Positions 11,984-23,638 of a stretch of DNA of 64,000 nucleotides are shown here, in pieces; positions within the stretch are counted from its first letter, which is position 1, and the number at the start of each line of letters is the position of its first letter. Origin of the DNA: Anticarsia gemmatalis (lineage: Eukaryota; Arthropoda; Insecta; Lepidoptera; Erebidae); contig NC_134770.1 in assembly GCF_050436995.1 (NCBI RefSeq), forward strand, positions 3,296,501 to 3,360,500. The letters are read 5' to 3'. A program made the position numbers and the translations under genes. The notes beneath the pieces were generated by a model, which was given only the letters and a program-made list of their open reading frames with translations, was not told where the DNA came from and did no database searches.

Positions 11984-12122
11984 CTAACCCTCCTATTCAT
12001 AAAAATATATGAAGTTATGAAAGGCTTTGTTTCTTTCACTCCTTAGCGAAATGAAAGAGAGAAAACATATTTTAGTAGTGGTTTAACTAAAATAAGTTTA
12101 TAGTGTGTTTATAAATAAGAGG
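11984..12122. mobile_element. MITE, ATTCATAAA-end family
   Basis: Left end CTAACCCTCCTATTCATAAA, centre TTTCTTTCACTCCTTAGCGA and GAAAGAGAGAAAACATATTT, right end GTTTATAAATAAGAGG. The ends are short imperfect inverted repeats. Other copies: 44518-44651 (inverted, split by a Harbinger element) and 55977-56137. Confidence 0.75.
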
Positions 12123-14387
12123 ATAAAAGTTTAACCAATCCAATTATTATCTTCACCCAAGACATTCGAATAAGAAAACTGTCACCAAAGTTCATTCAAT
12201 AAGGTCAAAGTGTAAAAGAGCGATCCCTTTAATAATCTTTTAATACAGACGGATGGACCTCCGGGACCCTAAGCAGGTAATATCGATTGGCCCGCACTTG
12301 ATAAAATTCCTCAGGTGGAAAAATTCTAAATTGGGAGCTACATAATTTTATATAGAGCAGGGTTAATAAGGGTCTGTGAATTTTAGTTTTTTTGTAGGGA
12401 AATTTTGAAGGATTTTTTGTAATCAATTGAGGACGTTTTCTTACGCTACAGGTTAAATAAACCCATCTATCTGAGAGAAAGATTAAAGAGAGAGAGAGAG
12501 AAAGATAAAAGATTAGGTTAAAGATTTCCGAATAGAAATTTGTACCAAACTTATTTTTTTCGTGGGGTTAATGGTTTACCAAGAGAAAAGGTGGTTCAGG
12601 TCGGCTAAAAGTCTAAACTGCATCTTTAACAGCCAGGACCTCCAAATCACGAATACGATTAGTTTATTAACTGCTAAGCGGTCGCCCTTCTATGGAATGA
12701 CTGTGCAAAGGTTCGCTTAACTCACTTATCGTTTACTGGTAAGCCGTAAACACAACTGTCTTTCACTGTTTAGACGTGGAAACAAGATGTTATTTTTGTG
12801 TTTATATTCAAACACCTATTTAAGTAGGTACCTAGACTTGATATTTTACTTTCATAAAATGTCATACGAAAATCTTCATCTGCAATATTTTTATGAAATT
12901 CGCAATAACATAAAAAGCATCAGAGAAACATTCTCGAAGTTTCCATTGTGCTCAAATATTCAACTTTTCGAACAGTTGGCGTAAAAACTAATTTCTAATG
13001 CGTTCATAATTTTAAAATGGAGTAACTATTTTCGTGTTTATTCAACTTAAAGGTAGAAAACTTAGGGCTTAAGGTACAAAGTTTTAGGTTGTTAGGTGAC
13101 AGAAGGGCAAGTCTAGACGCCTAAGGTCATAAGGTCAGGGTCAGGGTTAAACTACCGTGACATAAATTAGGCAATAATTAGGTACAAGCTTTACACACGA
13201 TTCTGTGCGTATTTTATTATAATAGGAGATTGGAGGTGTTAGCTGTCGTATTGACAAATTTTGACTAAAACGCTACATCAATTCATAATAAAAATATATA
13301 ATACGTGGAAAACGTTGTGGATTTTACATATAAGAAGTACGAATTTGTATTACTTCATAACAATGTAAGTGTGTAACTGTTTGTTTATCCCTAAATAAAT
13401 AAATAAATAAAAGTCGGAGATATACAGAGTTTCCTACACAAATCTAGATCAATATCGAAATACCTACTGTAATAAGGTAGGTATAAGATAGTATACAGTA
13501 GTATAGTAGGTATTTAAACATGTTTAATAACAGGACGAATAAAATTTTATTATCTCGTACCGAACCCTAGATTATCAGAAAAGTATTCATTTAAGTGATT
13601 GGCAAACTTAACTAACTACATGTTATAGTACCTATATGTAGCTACATATAAAGAAAACTACAAGGTTCAAATTCCAATACAATTCAAGTTCAAAATATTC
13701 TTTATTTATTAAACTTGTACAAAGTATTTGGAATAGGCATATTACGTGAGTATATAAGTATATAACCATCATTAGTTATATACCTAGGCATGTTTATGGG
13801 CACCCGGAGTATACTAACAAAATATAGTCTTTAACTATTCTATCAATACCTAAAGGCTACGTAGGCGTAATGATAAGCTATTACAAATTTGCTATACACA
13901 ATTTACTGCTACGCTTCAACTAACCGTGGAAACTAGTTGCACGAACCACACCAAAATAGGTTTAGCAATTTCCATACTAAAGTTTATTAAGTTATTATAA
14001 AATCTATCTCATTTATTCTAGTAATCGCTGTTGCTAAATCAGGTCTGTACATTAAAGCTCGAGTGTTAGTCTGTTTGTTTGGTCGCGATAATCTCAAGAA
14101 CTGCTGGACTGATTCGGAATATTGTTTCAATTGACAATCAGATTGTTGCTATTCGCAAGTCTTATTATAAGAATAATAAGCTGACGATTTCTTAGATAGG
14201 GTCAACTAAGTATGTATAATGTATAAGTACCTAGTTAAATTTATAAGTATGTATCAAGTAATTACCTATCTATACTGTTTTAATTACTTAGGATTATTTA
14301 TTTGTAAATATCAAAAACCGGTAATGGGGATCTAACTATAAATTAACACAAATTAAATTGTGATGACAGTTTGTGTGTGCAGACATA
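12123..14387. other. Repeat scraps in AT-rich DNA
   Basis: Holds an (AG)n run at about 12484-12505, a degenerate minus-strand 5S-SINE piece at about 12680-12760, an (AATA)n run at about 13394-13412 that resembles a retroelement tail, and a decayed Helitron 5' piece at about 14041-14140 (GATAATCTCAAGAACTGCTG). No gene seen. Confidence 0.45.
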
Positions 14388-14582
14388 CGCAGATCATATC
14401 GGTGAAGTCTTGCATAAAGGTCAGGTGCGTAGTACTCGTAACCGGCGGTCCTGTACAACAAAATGTATGGATGTGAATGAAGCAAAGGAAGTTTGTAAGG
14501 ATCGTACTAAGTAGCGTTTTCTAGTCTCTGTCTACCCCTATAAGAAGAAGGCGTGATTTTTTGTATGTATGTATGTATGTTT
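14388..14582 (+). mobile_element. LINE 3' end with (ATGT)n tail
   Basis: Translated from 14390 it encodes ADHIGEVLHKGQV, then RSTRNRRSC and KEVCKDRTK, then a TAG stop, VSVYPYKKKA and a TGA stop, followed by an ATGT microsatellite. This is the C-terminal tail plus 3' repeat of a non-LTR retrotransposon, 5' truncated. A sister copy at 58384-58575 carries the same TAG. Clade not resolved. Confidence 0.7.
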
Positions 14583-15689
14583 TATAAGGTTAAGATTTAA
14601 TTATAAATCTTTATCATTTACGCAAAAAACAGTACCAATAATTAAATTAATATCAACGTAACAAGATCAATTATTGTCGACATTGTAAATCTTTTGGCGA
14701 TTAAAAAGAGTGGCCGTGAGTTCCTTGCTAGCTCATCTCATAAGGCTCTACCCCCTTTCCGAGCTAGTGATAGATTCAGTAATTGTAACGACCATCATGT
14801 GTCAATATTTGACTAAACTGAATAAATGATTTCATTTTGATTCAATATAAATTCACAAATAGGTATAGGTACTATCGAACCAACTGAATCATGACCCATT
14901 TTGCCGATAATTCGCTTGACACCGTCAAAACAGTAAGAATTTCGTCTCTATCGTCAAAGTTGCACTTAGGACATTTTAAACATGCATACGACTGTGTTAT
15001 GATGTATCTACGACTACATACAACTTTGACCTTTGTTATTACAGTGCGTAGATACGTTTTCGATAAATCACTCTTAATTTGAATGTAGAATGTAAATAGT
15101 CTAAACTCTTTTCACTACGAAAAAACCTATTTGTGTCAAATATCAAATAGCACGTCATTTAGAAATCTGTGAAACGATTAGGGTAACCATTACAGTCATT
15201 GCCCATCATACAGTGATTGCCAATGTTAAGGAATAATACTTTTATTTTAATTTCTAAAGTAACCAGTTCAAATTAATTGCGATATATGTCATTTTTAGAA
15301 TATTGGTACCATTTTAAATTTTTAGAACTCATGTCCGACGTTTGTGCGACAGGCGTGTAGTTCGAAAAGAAAAAGTAAAAGTTTGTTGCAATATTTGTTA
15401 AGGATAACACATTTGAATTAACAGTATTCGCTAGTATTTATGGTTTTTAAGTGTTTTATATTGAATTAGTATAAAATAAAAAATAAAGTTATTGAAACAA
15501 AGGACTGATGTTCTTTTAGAAAGAATATTTAAGTTGCGTTTATAATTGAGTTTATGTCAATGTTTTACTAAATAAAGACACTATTGACCAAAATTGTGTA
15601 TCAATTCCTTAATCGGGTAATAACTATGCTGGTTACCCTATATTATTTAATTTTTATAGTTACATTATTTCCTATAATGGCCGAATAAA
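14583..15689. other. Retroelement-like 3' scrap and unassigned DNA
   Basis: Bases 14697-14845 (GAGTGGCCGTGAGTTCC, CTAGTGATAGATTCAGTAAT, ACTGAATAAATGATTTCA) read like the 3' end of a dispersed retroelement. The remainder is AT-rich; the 63-codon frame at 14891-15082 has no domain I know. Confidence 0.4.
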
Positions 15690-15768
15690 CCATGTCCCGA
15701 GTGGGTATCGAACCCACTCCTGACGCGTCGCAGTCGTAACATCAACCCACTACGCCACGGAGCCTGTT
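15690..15768 (-). mobile_element. tRNA-derived SINE head
   Basis: On the complement: GGCTCCGTGGCGTAGTGGGT, then a B box GGGTTCGATACCCACTCG. A good A box and B box pair, but the acceptor stem does not close, so a SINE head and not a working tRNA gene. Confidence 0.75.
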
Positions 15769-16527
15769 GAAAACGGTAGCAAAGCATTATTGTATTGGCG
15801 CACAAAGATTAGTCGCAATAATGACAGATAACAAATTAATTACCAAGGAAACGTAGGTGCAAGCCAATTTCGACCTACGCGTATATAGACGTGTTTTAGA
15901 AAATGAGCACATGGTGGGTCATGATTCAGTTTGTTCGATAGTACATGTTTAAATACTTGAACGTCGATATGTTTATTATAAATACGTTGTTGAAATCAAC
16001 TAAGTTATTTGGGAGATTACTACCTACAGAAAAATAGATCTACCTACATATTTACTAGTCTTACAATATGGATATCTCTGCCTACCTTTGGTAGTACGTT
16101 TGATGTCTTATTATTATTTTATAGTATATTACATAAAATCTATTCTGTATACTGTCATCGACATAAAATTACTAAATTATAGTTTAGTAGGTAGGTAGGT
16201 ATAATCCGTTTAGGTCGTAATGTTATGGTTGTACTAAAATTTACACCTACGCTTAAGAATATATTTTACTTAACTGCTTTACGATTTAAACTGTGTTAGT
16301 ATTTCGAAAGATAGGTAGGTAGGCACCCTACTTACTGAAATTTTGTCAAGGACTTCTTACTTAAAAACTGCCTTTTACGATTTCAAATGTGTAAGCATGT
16401 CGGTAGATTTCTACCTACGGGAAATTTAGATAAATTACATCTTAGGTACTTACCTAATCCAATTTTTTGTAGTTTTAAATAGGTAGGTAACAACTTAGGA
16501 GAATGTTGGTGGGTATCTAAAGGAAGG
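15769..16527. other. Unassigned stretch with GGTA runs
   Basis: Short (GGTA)n runs around 16188-16200 and 16313-16323. No gene seen. Confidence 0.5.
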
Positions 16528-16899
16528 TAGGGTAAACCACCCAGTAGTCAGCCTTTTAGTGAAAATGTCAATTTGATTTAGCCATATTTTTAACATTTAC
16601 TACTAGATGTAAAATCATTAGTCATTGTATGAAAGGTAATTTATTAAACTTTAAGAAAAAAATAAAAAAATATCATATTTATAAGATTATTATGGAAAAA
16701 ATCCACATTAAACAAAATATGGCACTTTTTACCAGTAGTCAGCCCCATTTCGCCAGTAGTCAGCCATGTCTTACCCAGTAGTCAGCCTCTTACTTACTCA
16801 ATACAAATGTTCTATTTTAAATATATTTTTATTGAAATCTCCAGGAAATAAAGCACATTTGCAATAATACCATGCAGTACAATTTATACATCCATTAAT

Positions 16900-17282
16900 T
16901 TTTAACCCCCGACGCAAAAAGAGGGGTGTTATAAGGTTCGACGTGTCTGTCTGTGTGTCTGTCTGTCTATGGCATCATAACTCCCGAAAGGATGCAGTGA
17001 TTTCAATTTAGTTTTTTTTTAATTAAAGGTGACATATGTGCGAGTGTTTTTAGACATGTTTGATGAAAATCGGTGGAGCCGTTTAAAAGTTGTAGTGGGT
17101 TAAAGTGGGGAGATTAACCGAATGTCTGCAAATTTACTCGGACGGGGTCTCAAATGGCTTCGCATGCTGAGAAAGCTGGTGGTGGGAAAGTCAGAATGGC
17201 TTAACCTAACCACCAACCTATAAAAAGTATGAAATAAAAAAATATATTGTGAAATCGGGGGTTTTCAAGATTTTAATTTATA
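16900..17282 (+). mobile_element. Dispersed repeat with TTTAACCCCCGACGCAAAAA start, nested
   Basis: Starts TTTAACCCCCGACGCAAAAA with a small CCCC/GGGG hairpin, then GTCTGTCTGTCTATGGCATC, TAACTCCCGAAAGGATGCAG, ATGTTTGATGAAAATCGG, and ends CGGGGGTTTTCAAGATTTTA. Sister copies: 38433-38805 and, 5' part only, 52050-52240. A widespread lepidopteran repeat; a Helitron/Helentron-like origin is possible but unresolved. It interrupts the TA-flanked element. Confidence 0.7.
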
Positions 17283-17542
17283 GTTATTAGCACTTAGGTA
17301 ATTGATTTCTAAATGTTTTCTAGTCAATCTTTCTTCACACGGTTCACAGCGATAAAAGTTTATTTTCTGTTCCTTTATTCCTTCTGTTTTTCAACTCTCC
17401 CCAATCTACAAAAGATGCTCTCTTCTATAAAACTATTTTAGCTTTCTTGATGTGTTGAAACATAAGTCAATGGTAGGCTAGGAAATAGAAGGTAGATGAT
17501 AGAAGTGACTGGTATCATTCCTTTCTTTTCTCATTTCCCAAA

Positions 17543-17798
17543 ATTCCTTCGTGTTTCGGAAGGCATGGTAAATTGTAGGTCCCGGCGGGCATTCAAGGAT
17601 CTCTGGCAATCGTTGCCATTAGTCAGAAGCTTGAAAATCTGATAACCAGTCTTATGGTAATCGTGGTATAGCCCAGGTAACTGGGTTGTGGAAGTCATAT
17701 AGGCAGTTGCTCCATGTAAAACACTGCTATTCAGCTGCATCCGGTGAAACTGGAAGCTGATTCCAGCATATCGTGACCAGTTTCTTAAGGCAGTCATT
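17543..17798 (+). mobile_element. 5S-derived SINE, family 1, 5'-truncated
   Basis: Body motifs TTCGTGTTTCGGAAGGCA, GGTCCCGGCGGG, AGAAGCTTGAAAATCTGAT, CCCAGGTAACTGGGTTGTGG and CAGCTGCATCCGGTGAAACT match 30611-30955, which also keeps the 5S-like head. Inserted in the 16530-18759 element. The long minus-strand frame over it is incidental. Confidence 0.8.
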
Positions 17799-18761
17799 TG
17801 TTTTTGGGAGTGCACTTAGTCTAGCTTACAAAGCCCCGTATGGTACGGGGCATTTGTGCGACTATTAAACGATTTCGGACTTGTAGTGTCATAATAATGT
17901 GTGAAATGCCAAGTACTCGACTCGTTTCCATGATTTTCATAACATTTCTGATCGCCACCATAGCACATGACAATTATTCCTCTTTATACAGATCTTTTGG
18001 TCTTTTTGATATGATACTATTCGAAAACAAGTAACTAAGTTTTGTGCCAACATAGCCGTCCACAAATTTGAACCTTAATGAAAGGATTTAAGACCCAATT
18101 TCATTTAGCAAAACTGACGGCCGACTATGGGATATGTAGGTCCAATGGTCGGCCTCATGAAATTCACTGACTTTATATGCGGCCGACTACTGGTAAAATA
18201 CTATTTTTGTCTTAGAAGAGTTTAGCTCAACGCAATAGTTATGTTGAGAAGTATTCGCCCTGTTAATTTCAACCACATATATGAGAATTGCAAAAAAACC
18301 AGTAGTCAGCCACTCATGGCCGAGTACTGGATCAACCTCATATTTTGCAAACCCAATAGTCGGCCACGTTAATTTATAATACAAAAGACAAATAAAACGC
18401 GGGCAATGCATGATTTTATCGAAGATAAACTATTAAATACTTGCACAAAATATCAATTCGTTCCATATTGCATCAAATTCATTTAAAAACATGCAAAAAA
18501 CTAAAACACGAATCCATAACAAAAAAACAGCAATGGCGACGTTTTTGCCCATGTCTTTCATGGCAGTTCATAAGAATGAGTGTAACACGTCAACCTGCCA
18601 TGCTATCGAATCGTAATTGTGCATATTAGTCAATAAGATTATACAGATTCGATTAATGATTATTTTATTGGTCTTTACTATTTTCTACACTAATTATATG
18701 GATTTAAAGCCTGTAAAGGCTGACTACTGGTTGGGGGCTGACTACTGGGTGCTTTACCCTA

Positions 18762-19089
18762 GGTACTATTTCGTAAACCCCGTAGAACCGTAGCTAGGTA
18801 GGTATATGTTCTAGTCTGCTTATCAGTATTCACAAAGAGGAAAGAAGCAGAATTATTTATTTATAAACTTTTTACAGCCATTCCTAGGAACAGGCTACCT
18901 ATAGCCGATAGTGTATAAAATGCTTGGATAGATTTTCAAGATACGTTCGTAACATGCATCGTAACTACCTACCTAATAATTTCATGGGCACTAACACCTA
19001 TTATCATGTGGTTCCGGGTTCAATCCACATGTAAAGTGAAGTACATTTGTACATAGGGCTTAGGACCATAATATTAATTAATAATTTTC
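18762..19089. other. Unassigned stretch
   Basis: AT-rich; a tRNA-like B-box scrap (GGTTCCGGGTTCAATCC) lies at about 19010. Nothing else seen. Confidence 0.4.
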
Positions 19090-19091
19090 TA

Positions 19092-19209
19092 GCCCCCGGT
19101 TTCTGAGTACATTAAGCGGTAGTTTATTTATTCAGTAGCGTTTTCTTATATGAGTTTTAACGCTATTGAATGGATAAACTACCGCTAAACGTACCTCAGA
19201 AACCGGGGG
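19092..19209. mobile_element. Foldback MITE, CCCCCGGTTTCTGA family
   Basis: 118 bp element, almost wholly an inverted repeat (CCCCCGGTTTCTGAGTACAT paired with the inverse ending CTCAGAAACCGGGGG), with TA on both sides (19090-19091 and 19210-19211). Confidence 0.9.
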
Positions 19210-19472
19210 TAGGTAGGTACTTCCATCCTTTTTGCTCCATAATTTATGTGGCAATGAAACCACTATTATGCATAGCTACTACATGCTACCTAGGTATGAC
19301 ATGACACGTAGGTAGGTATAACATAATTTCGTTTCTCTTCGCAGTGCTATTGATAGATAACCGAATGAGTTCGGTATACGCCTACCTACCATGCGCGGGT
19401 CGAGAGTTCAAACTGAAGGTAGGTAGGTAGGTACCTACCTAACACATTAATGACTTTCCTAAGTTATGTGTA

Positions 19473-20074
19473 CCGTAAAACGGGGTGAATAGAAACAATT
19501 TTCAACTTTGTCCTAAAAATTTGTAGCGAATAACTTGTTATTTTTATTGTCAGGTTGTTTTATATCATGTCCGGCGCCATGAAGAAAGAGTTAAAACCAT
19601 ATTTGTCCAAAAATATGCATAGTTTTACGATATTTCATTAAAAAAATGGTCAATTTCTATTCACCCAGCGATAGGGGTGAATCGAAACGACCAAAGGGGT
19701 GAATGGAAAAATTGTGTTTTAAAACGTTTTTTCAGTTAACAATATTGTATCTTTATAGATAAATATACACCTAAAGAGATAAACACTCCAAACAACTCGT
19801 TAGAAAAGAAATTCCACTTTAAATCCAAAGTTTTGAAAAAAATGTATGGACCATTAAGGCATTCGAGGACGGTTGACTTTGAAGCAATTTTTTGGGTATA
19901 AATATCAATTTAAACATTTAAACAATTATGACACCGCAGAGAAGTGATATCGACGTGTAATCATTTCAAATTTGAACAAAATTCTTAAACGAGGAGTACT
20001 CAAACATTGGGCTTGAAAACTTTCCTGATTTTTTTTCTATTCACCCCGCGAATTCTATTCACCCCGTTTTACGG
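19473..20074. mobile_element. 602 bp TIR element with CCGTAAAACGGGGTGAATAG ends
   Basis: Left end CCGTAAAACGGGGTGAATAG and right end its inverse CTATTCACCCCGTTTTACGG, each flanked by TA (19471-19472 and 20075-20076). GGGGTGAAT repeats recur inside at about 19657-19705. No transposase frame, so non-autonomous. The TA target suggests Tc1/mariner-type integration. Confidence 0.85.
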
Positions 20075-20076
20075 TA

Positions 20077-20930
20077 CTTATTAGAAATACCTAGGTACCT
20101 AACTATCACTTGCATAGCGTTAAAGGGAAACGTCGAGATGAAACACTTCATACCTAGGTAGGTATCTCAACGTTCTTAAGCACAGTTCTTGAAAGAACTT
20201 TAGGTCCCCAACTCGCATTAAAAACATGCTAGATTCAGACTCGAATGCTCTCGTATTGCAGGAAGATCCCTTCGAACTAGGTACCTTTGCCCAGCAGTGG
20301 GAGAGAAATGAGTTGAATGTGTAGTTGTAGGTACCTACATACCTAACTAGGTAGGTACCTACATGCGTACTTTTTTGTTCTAGAATAATATCTACACTAT
20401 TACGCAGTGTTTAAATTTTGCAATTACAAGATAGGTAGGTAGGTAGGTACCTATAAAATACAGTACATTTAATTAAAATACCGTTCTCCAAGATATTTAT
20501 TCAAAGGAATTTGTTTTAAATTCGTTTGCTTGTTCGTTGCTATCTTTTTATGAATGGATAATAATTATAGCAGGTTAGTAGATAAGGATTTTTAATTATT
20601 TTCACGTTAACGGCTTGTTAGCACGTAATTTATAATTACTTTGGTTAATAACTTATTGATTACTAACGCAGCAACGCGAAATAGATAATCTATTTTAGGT
20701 CTATATTTTGATTAAACTAGTTGGCTAGATTTACGTCCTGGTTCAATTTGCGGTAACAACTTACTAGCCCTGTAAAGACGTAATTAAAAACCTAGTTAAC
20801 ATTTAGGTACTTATCCATTCGACAGACATTTTAAAATAATTAAACTGATTATCCATTGAACCAATCGTCAGTTAAGCGATATATTTCTTTGTATTGTGGC
20901 CTTGGTTAAAATAAATACAAGCGAAATATT
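20077..20930. other. GGTA microsatellites, SINE tail scrap
   Basis: (GGTA)/(TACC) runs at about 20335-20365 and 20433-20452 and a SINE-tail scrap (TTTGCCCAGCAGTGGGAGAG) at 20287. No gene seen. Confidence 0.5.
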
Positions 20931-21239
20931 CTAGGCCTACAACACGTTACTGCCGTCCTAAAACCGTAGGTATCAAAATTTTCCGTTTGCGGATTACGTG
21001 AAACACTTGGAAACACCTGACGAACATTTTCAACGATATTCCCACCTTTTACAGCGATAGACACGTAAAGGATTTCGAAAAATCGGCCTAAACAAACACC
21101 TAACGTACATAGCGTCCCACGGCTTATCGGGCAATCGCACGGCCGATAGGCAATTTCATGATCACTGCCCTCTACGACTAGACCGGTCAGATCATAACGC
21201 AAGCTAACTAGAAAACACAAATTAAATAAACCAACCTGT
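20931..21239 (-). other. GC-richer unique sequence downstream of promoter candidate
   Basis: More GC-rich than its surroundings and free of recognised repeats. An open stretch on the minus strand (20906 to about 21236) has no ATG start and no domain I recognise. It may be leader or first-intron sequence. Possible splice donors on this strand include AAG/GTGGGA near 21044 and CAG/GTTGGT near 21237; neither is convincing alone. Confidence 0.35.
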
Positions 21240-21528
21240 TATACTGCACAGAAACAGAAATTCCCTGAATTCTTTAACACAGCCAAGTCAAACACAAACC
21301 ATAGGCGCACTAGTAAATCTTATTTCACATAATCCCGTCACAATAAAACATTTTAATCACACACCAAACTCCATAAAATGCTCCATTCGTGAGCTAAAAC
21401 TTCACTCAATGTTTAAAACACTGAAATCCATCTGTTTAGCTTCAATTTTACGATCGACGTAATTCGGGGAAGAGACCGCGAGTAGCGTGAGCTACGCGTC
21501 CACACACCACGAGCGAGCAAGCTCGACT
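21240..21528 (-). other. Putative non-coding first exon (5' leader)
   Basis: Lies immediately downstream of the Inr/DPE pair. The first ATGs open only two very short frames: M D F S V L N I E stop, and nine codons starting M E H F M E F G V. Short upstream ORFs and lack of a long frame fit a spliced 5' leader whose coding exons lie outside this window or further left. The gene cannot be named from this. Confidence 0.4.
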
Positions 21529-21530
21529 GA
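21497..21530 (-). promoter_or_regulatory. TATA-less core promoter: initiator plus DPE
   Basis: On the minus strand TCAGT (21530 to 21526) matches the arthropod initiator with A+1 at 21528. GGACG at 21501 to 21497 is exactly +28 to +32 and fits the DPE consensus RGWYV. There is no TATA box at -30. The patch about 21430-21600 is CpG-rich in an AT-rich window. The spacing is strict, which raises confidence above chance, but transcription is not shown. Confidence 0.5.
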
Positions 21531-21540
21531 CGTGCGCCGT

Positions 21541-22388
21541 TGCCACATCGTGTAAGCTCGCACAAAAAAAATAGAGCGGCGTTTGTCGATATTCCAAATT
21601 CGAATTTTTAATTAGGGTGTAACCAACTGTTGGCTTCCTGATGAATGCAATCTGTTAAAATTTTCTGTTAATATTTAGGGCATTTTTGTATTGTATATTT
21701 TTTTGTTATAAATATTTAATGAAGGGATTTCGTAATAAGTGTTTCGAGTTGTGTTGATTGAATTATTGATGTGTTATTCTCGTTATTCTTGTTACAAAAT
21801 TATACATTTCTCTTTGTGCCTTCAAACAAATGGTAACCTACTTCGGCTTTTAAGCTGGGCAATGACGTAAGTTGACGCTTTGACGCTGCGAAAATCCAGT
21901 TAGTAGTTTTCGCGTGTTGCCGAAAAAGCGGACGAAAATAATTCAGGAAAAAAACTTTGGTTCTGAGCAGGGTATTCGCCTTTTGTTTTAAAGAAAGTTT
22001 TGTTCCATTTTTTTTCCTTTTAATGGAAATACTACCTACCAATTACCGTTACGTTTGAAAAACGTAGGTAGATCTATTTAAGTATGTACGTAGTTAACAG
22101 AAAATTATGATTATGATACTTTTGTTCGAATAGTTTTTGAAGTATTTTAATAATAAAAAATAACGGCAGGCTATCTAGCCGGAGTCAATATCGAAATCTC
22201 TTTGGTAGCGTTTAACTTTCCAGACGTTTTTATCATTAAGCTTTAGTGAGTGTCCCTATACACCAAAAGTATCTGCTTAATATCTAGTTTAGAAACTGTT
22301 TTCAATTAACCCTTTACTTTTAGTAATATATGATACCTATTATAAAATTATACTCATAATAGTTTTTATAGTTTTAAAATAATTAATT
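21541..22388. other. Upstream flank of promoter candidate; no feature assigned
   Basis: AT-rich. The 80-codon minus-strand frame at 21800-22042 is lysine-rich with no recognised domain. Nothing else seen. Confidence 0.4.
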
Positions 22389-22575
22389 TGACTGCCTCCG
22401 TGGCGCAGTGGTTTAGGTCGCCACGCCGCTACCATTGCGTCGGGTGGTCGTGGGTTCGATTTCCACACGTAACAATTATTATTTTGTACAATCCACCAAT
22501 CTTTATTTTGGGTCTTGTTGTACTTTGTATCTGTTGTTCCTATGTTTGTATGTAGGCAGAGAAGTTTTAAAAAAA
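22389..22575 (+). mobile_element. tRNA-derived SINE
   Basis: GACTGCCTCCGTGGCGCAGT head with B box GGTTCGATTTCC, then TTGTTGTACTTTGTATCTG and GTTTGTATG. Same family as 3396, 50562 and 62105. Overlapping short frames on both strands are incidental. Confidence 0.9.
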
Positions 22576-23638
22576 TCACGTTTCGCCAACAGTAATAATA
22601 ATAAAATTACAGTATTTTAACACAATTGAATCCAAAAGCGGTTTCAGCGATTTCAAACATTATTCCTAATTTAATTCTCGAGGAATAAATATCCAAGATT
22701 TCCATTTTAAGTTTTTCACAACCCAGAAACGCGATTATTGTGCCAAAAAATAGCAGTCTCGTCTCCTATATTATATAAAACTGGAAACATAAGTTCTTGG
22801 CTGACATAAGTAAATAACCGAGAGGAAAAGACTGCACAAAAACAATGCATATTTTGGTATAAAGAATATTCTGCTATGAACCATTTAGCTACAGCATTTG
22901 GGTAAGGAAAAGTCACAGTACGGTGGGATATAAAGTAACTTTTTTATATCACTGAGACAAGTTTGGTGAGTGACACGAGCAACGTGCATAAAATCTTGTA
23001 TGTCGTGCAAATTTTGTTGTTGCATATTGCCTTATTTTTTGTTTGTGGTTCACTTATTAGTGTTATTTTGAGGCTTATGGCATACAATTGGTTTGAGTAA
23101 AAGTATAAAATATGTGTATTTTTTTTCCATTCAAAGATTTAGATGTATTATTTCTGACATAGTTTAAAACGTATTCCCAAAACTTGAAACATTTGATCTC
23201 CATGATTAAAGAAGTGTGAACATTTGAAAAAAAATCTGGTTGTGAACTGAAAACTTCCGGTAGCATATTTGTATGAGTAATAACCAAGACAAATTGCTAT
23301 TTGTACATATTGTAATAAAAGTAAGAAAGTGATACATATTATATATTATAATCCCCTACATTTTTATAGGGGTAGGCGCTACTTGATACGCCGATAAGTA
23401 GGAAAGTAATATTTCTCAAAAAGTACTTGACCTAATAATACAACGAACCGATCTCCATAATTCTCAGAACAATTTACTTATCTAAAGTAAACCTTACCCA
23501 CCGGTGCACCTAAACTATATCCACGAAATGCTAACGCAACTACACGAAGAGCTCTCAAACTCGATCCATACCCTTCACTCGACTTGATACGAATTAATCG
23601 ACACCTGAGATCCGATGTTATTACATCCACCCACTGTC
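22576..23638. other. Unassigned AT-rich stretch
   Basis: Two minus-strand frames (22716-22916 and 23075-23287) show no domain. A short CCCCTA/TAGGGG hairpin is present at about 23352-23376. No gene seen. Confidence 0.4.

Larger units (their letters stand above)
16530..18759. mobile_element. 2.2 kb TA-flanked TIR transposon with CAGTAGTCRGCC repeats
   Basis: Left end GGGTAAACCACCCAGTAGTC and right end (complement) GGGTAAAGCACCCAGTAGTC, each flanked by TA (16528-16529 and 18760-18761). About ten copies of CAGTAGTCRGCC or its inverse occur: four in the left 260 bp (16541-16790), the rest at about 18112-18370 and 18715-18750. Such arrays often bind transposase. No transposase frame is visible, and two later insertions sit inside (16900-17282 and 17543-17798). 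A TA target suggests Tc1/mariner-like integration, but the superfamily is unproven. Confidence 0.75.

Noticed and set aside
15690..15768. tRNA gene
   Set aside because: A and B boxes are present but no closed acceptor and anticodon stems; part of the SINE population.
20906..21220. 104-codon minus-strand frame below the promoter candidate as a coding exon
   Set aside because: No ATG start, no recognised domain and no clear splice acceptor. Kept only as possible leader sequence.
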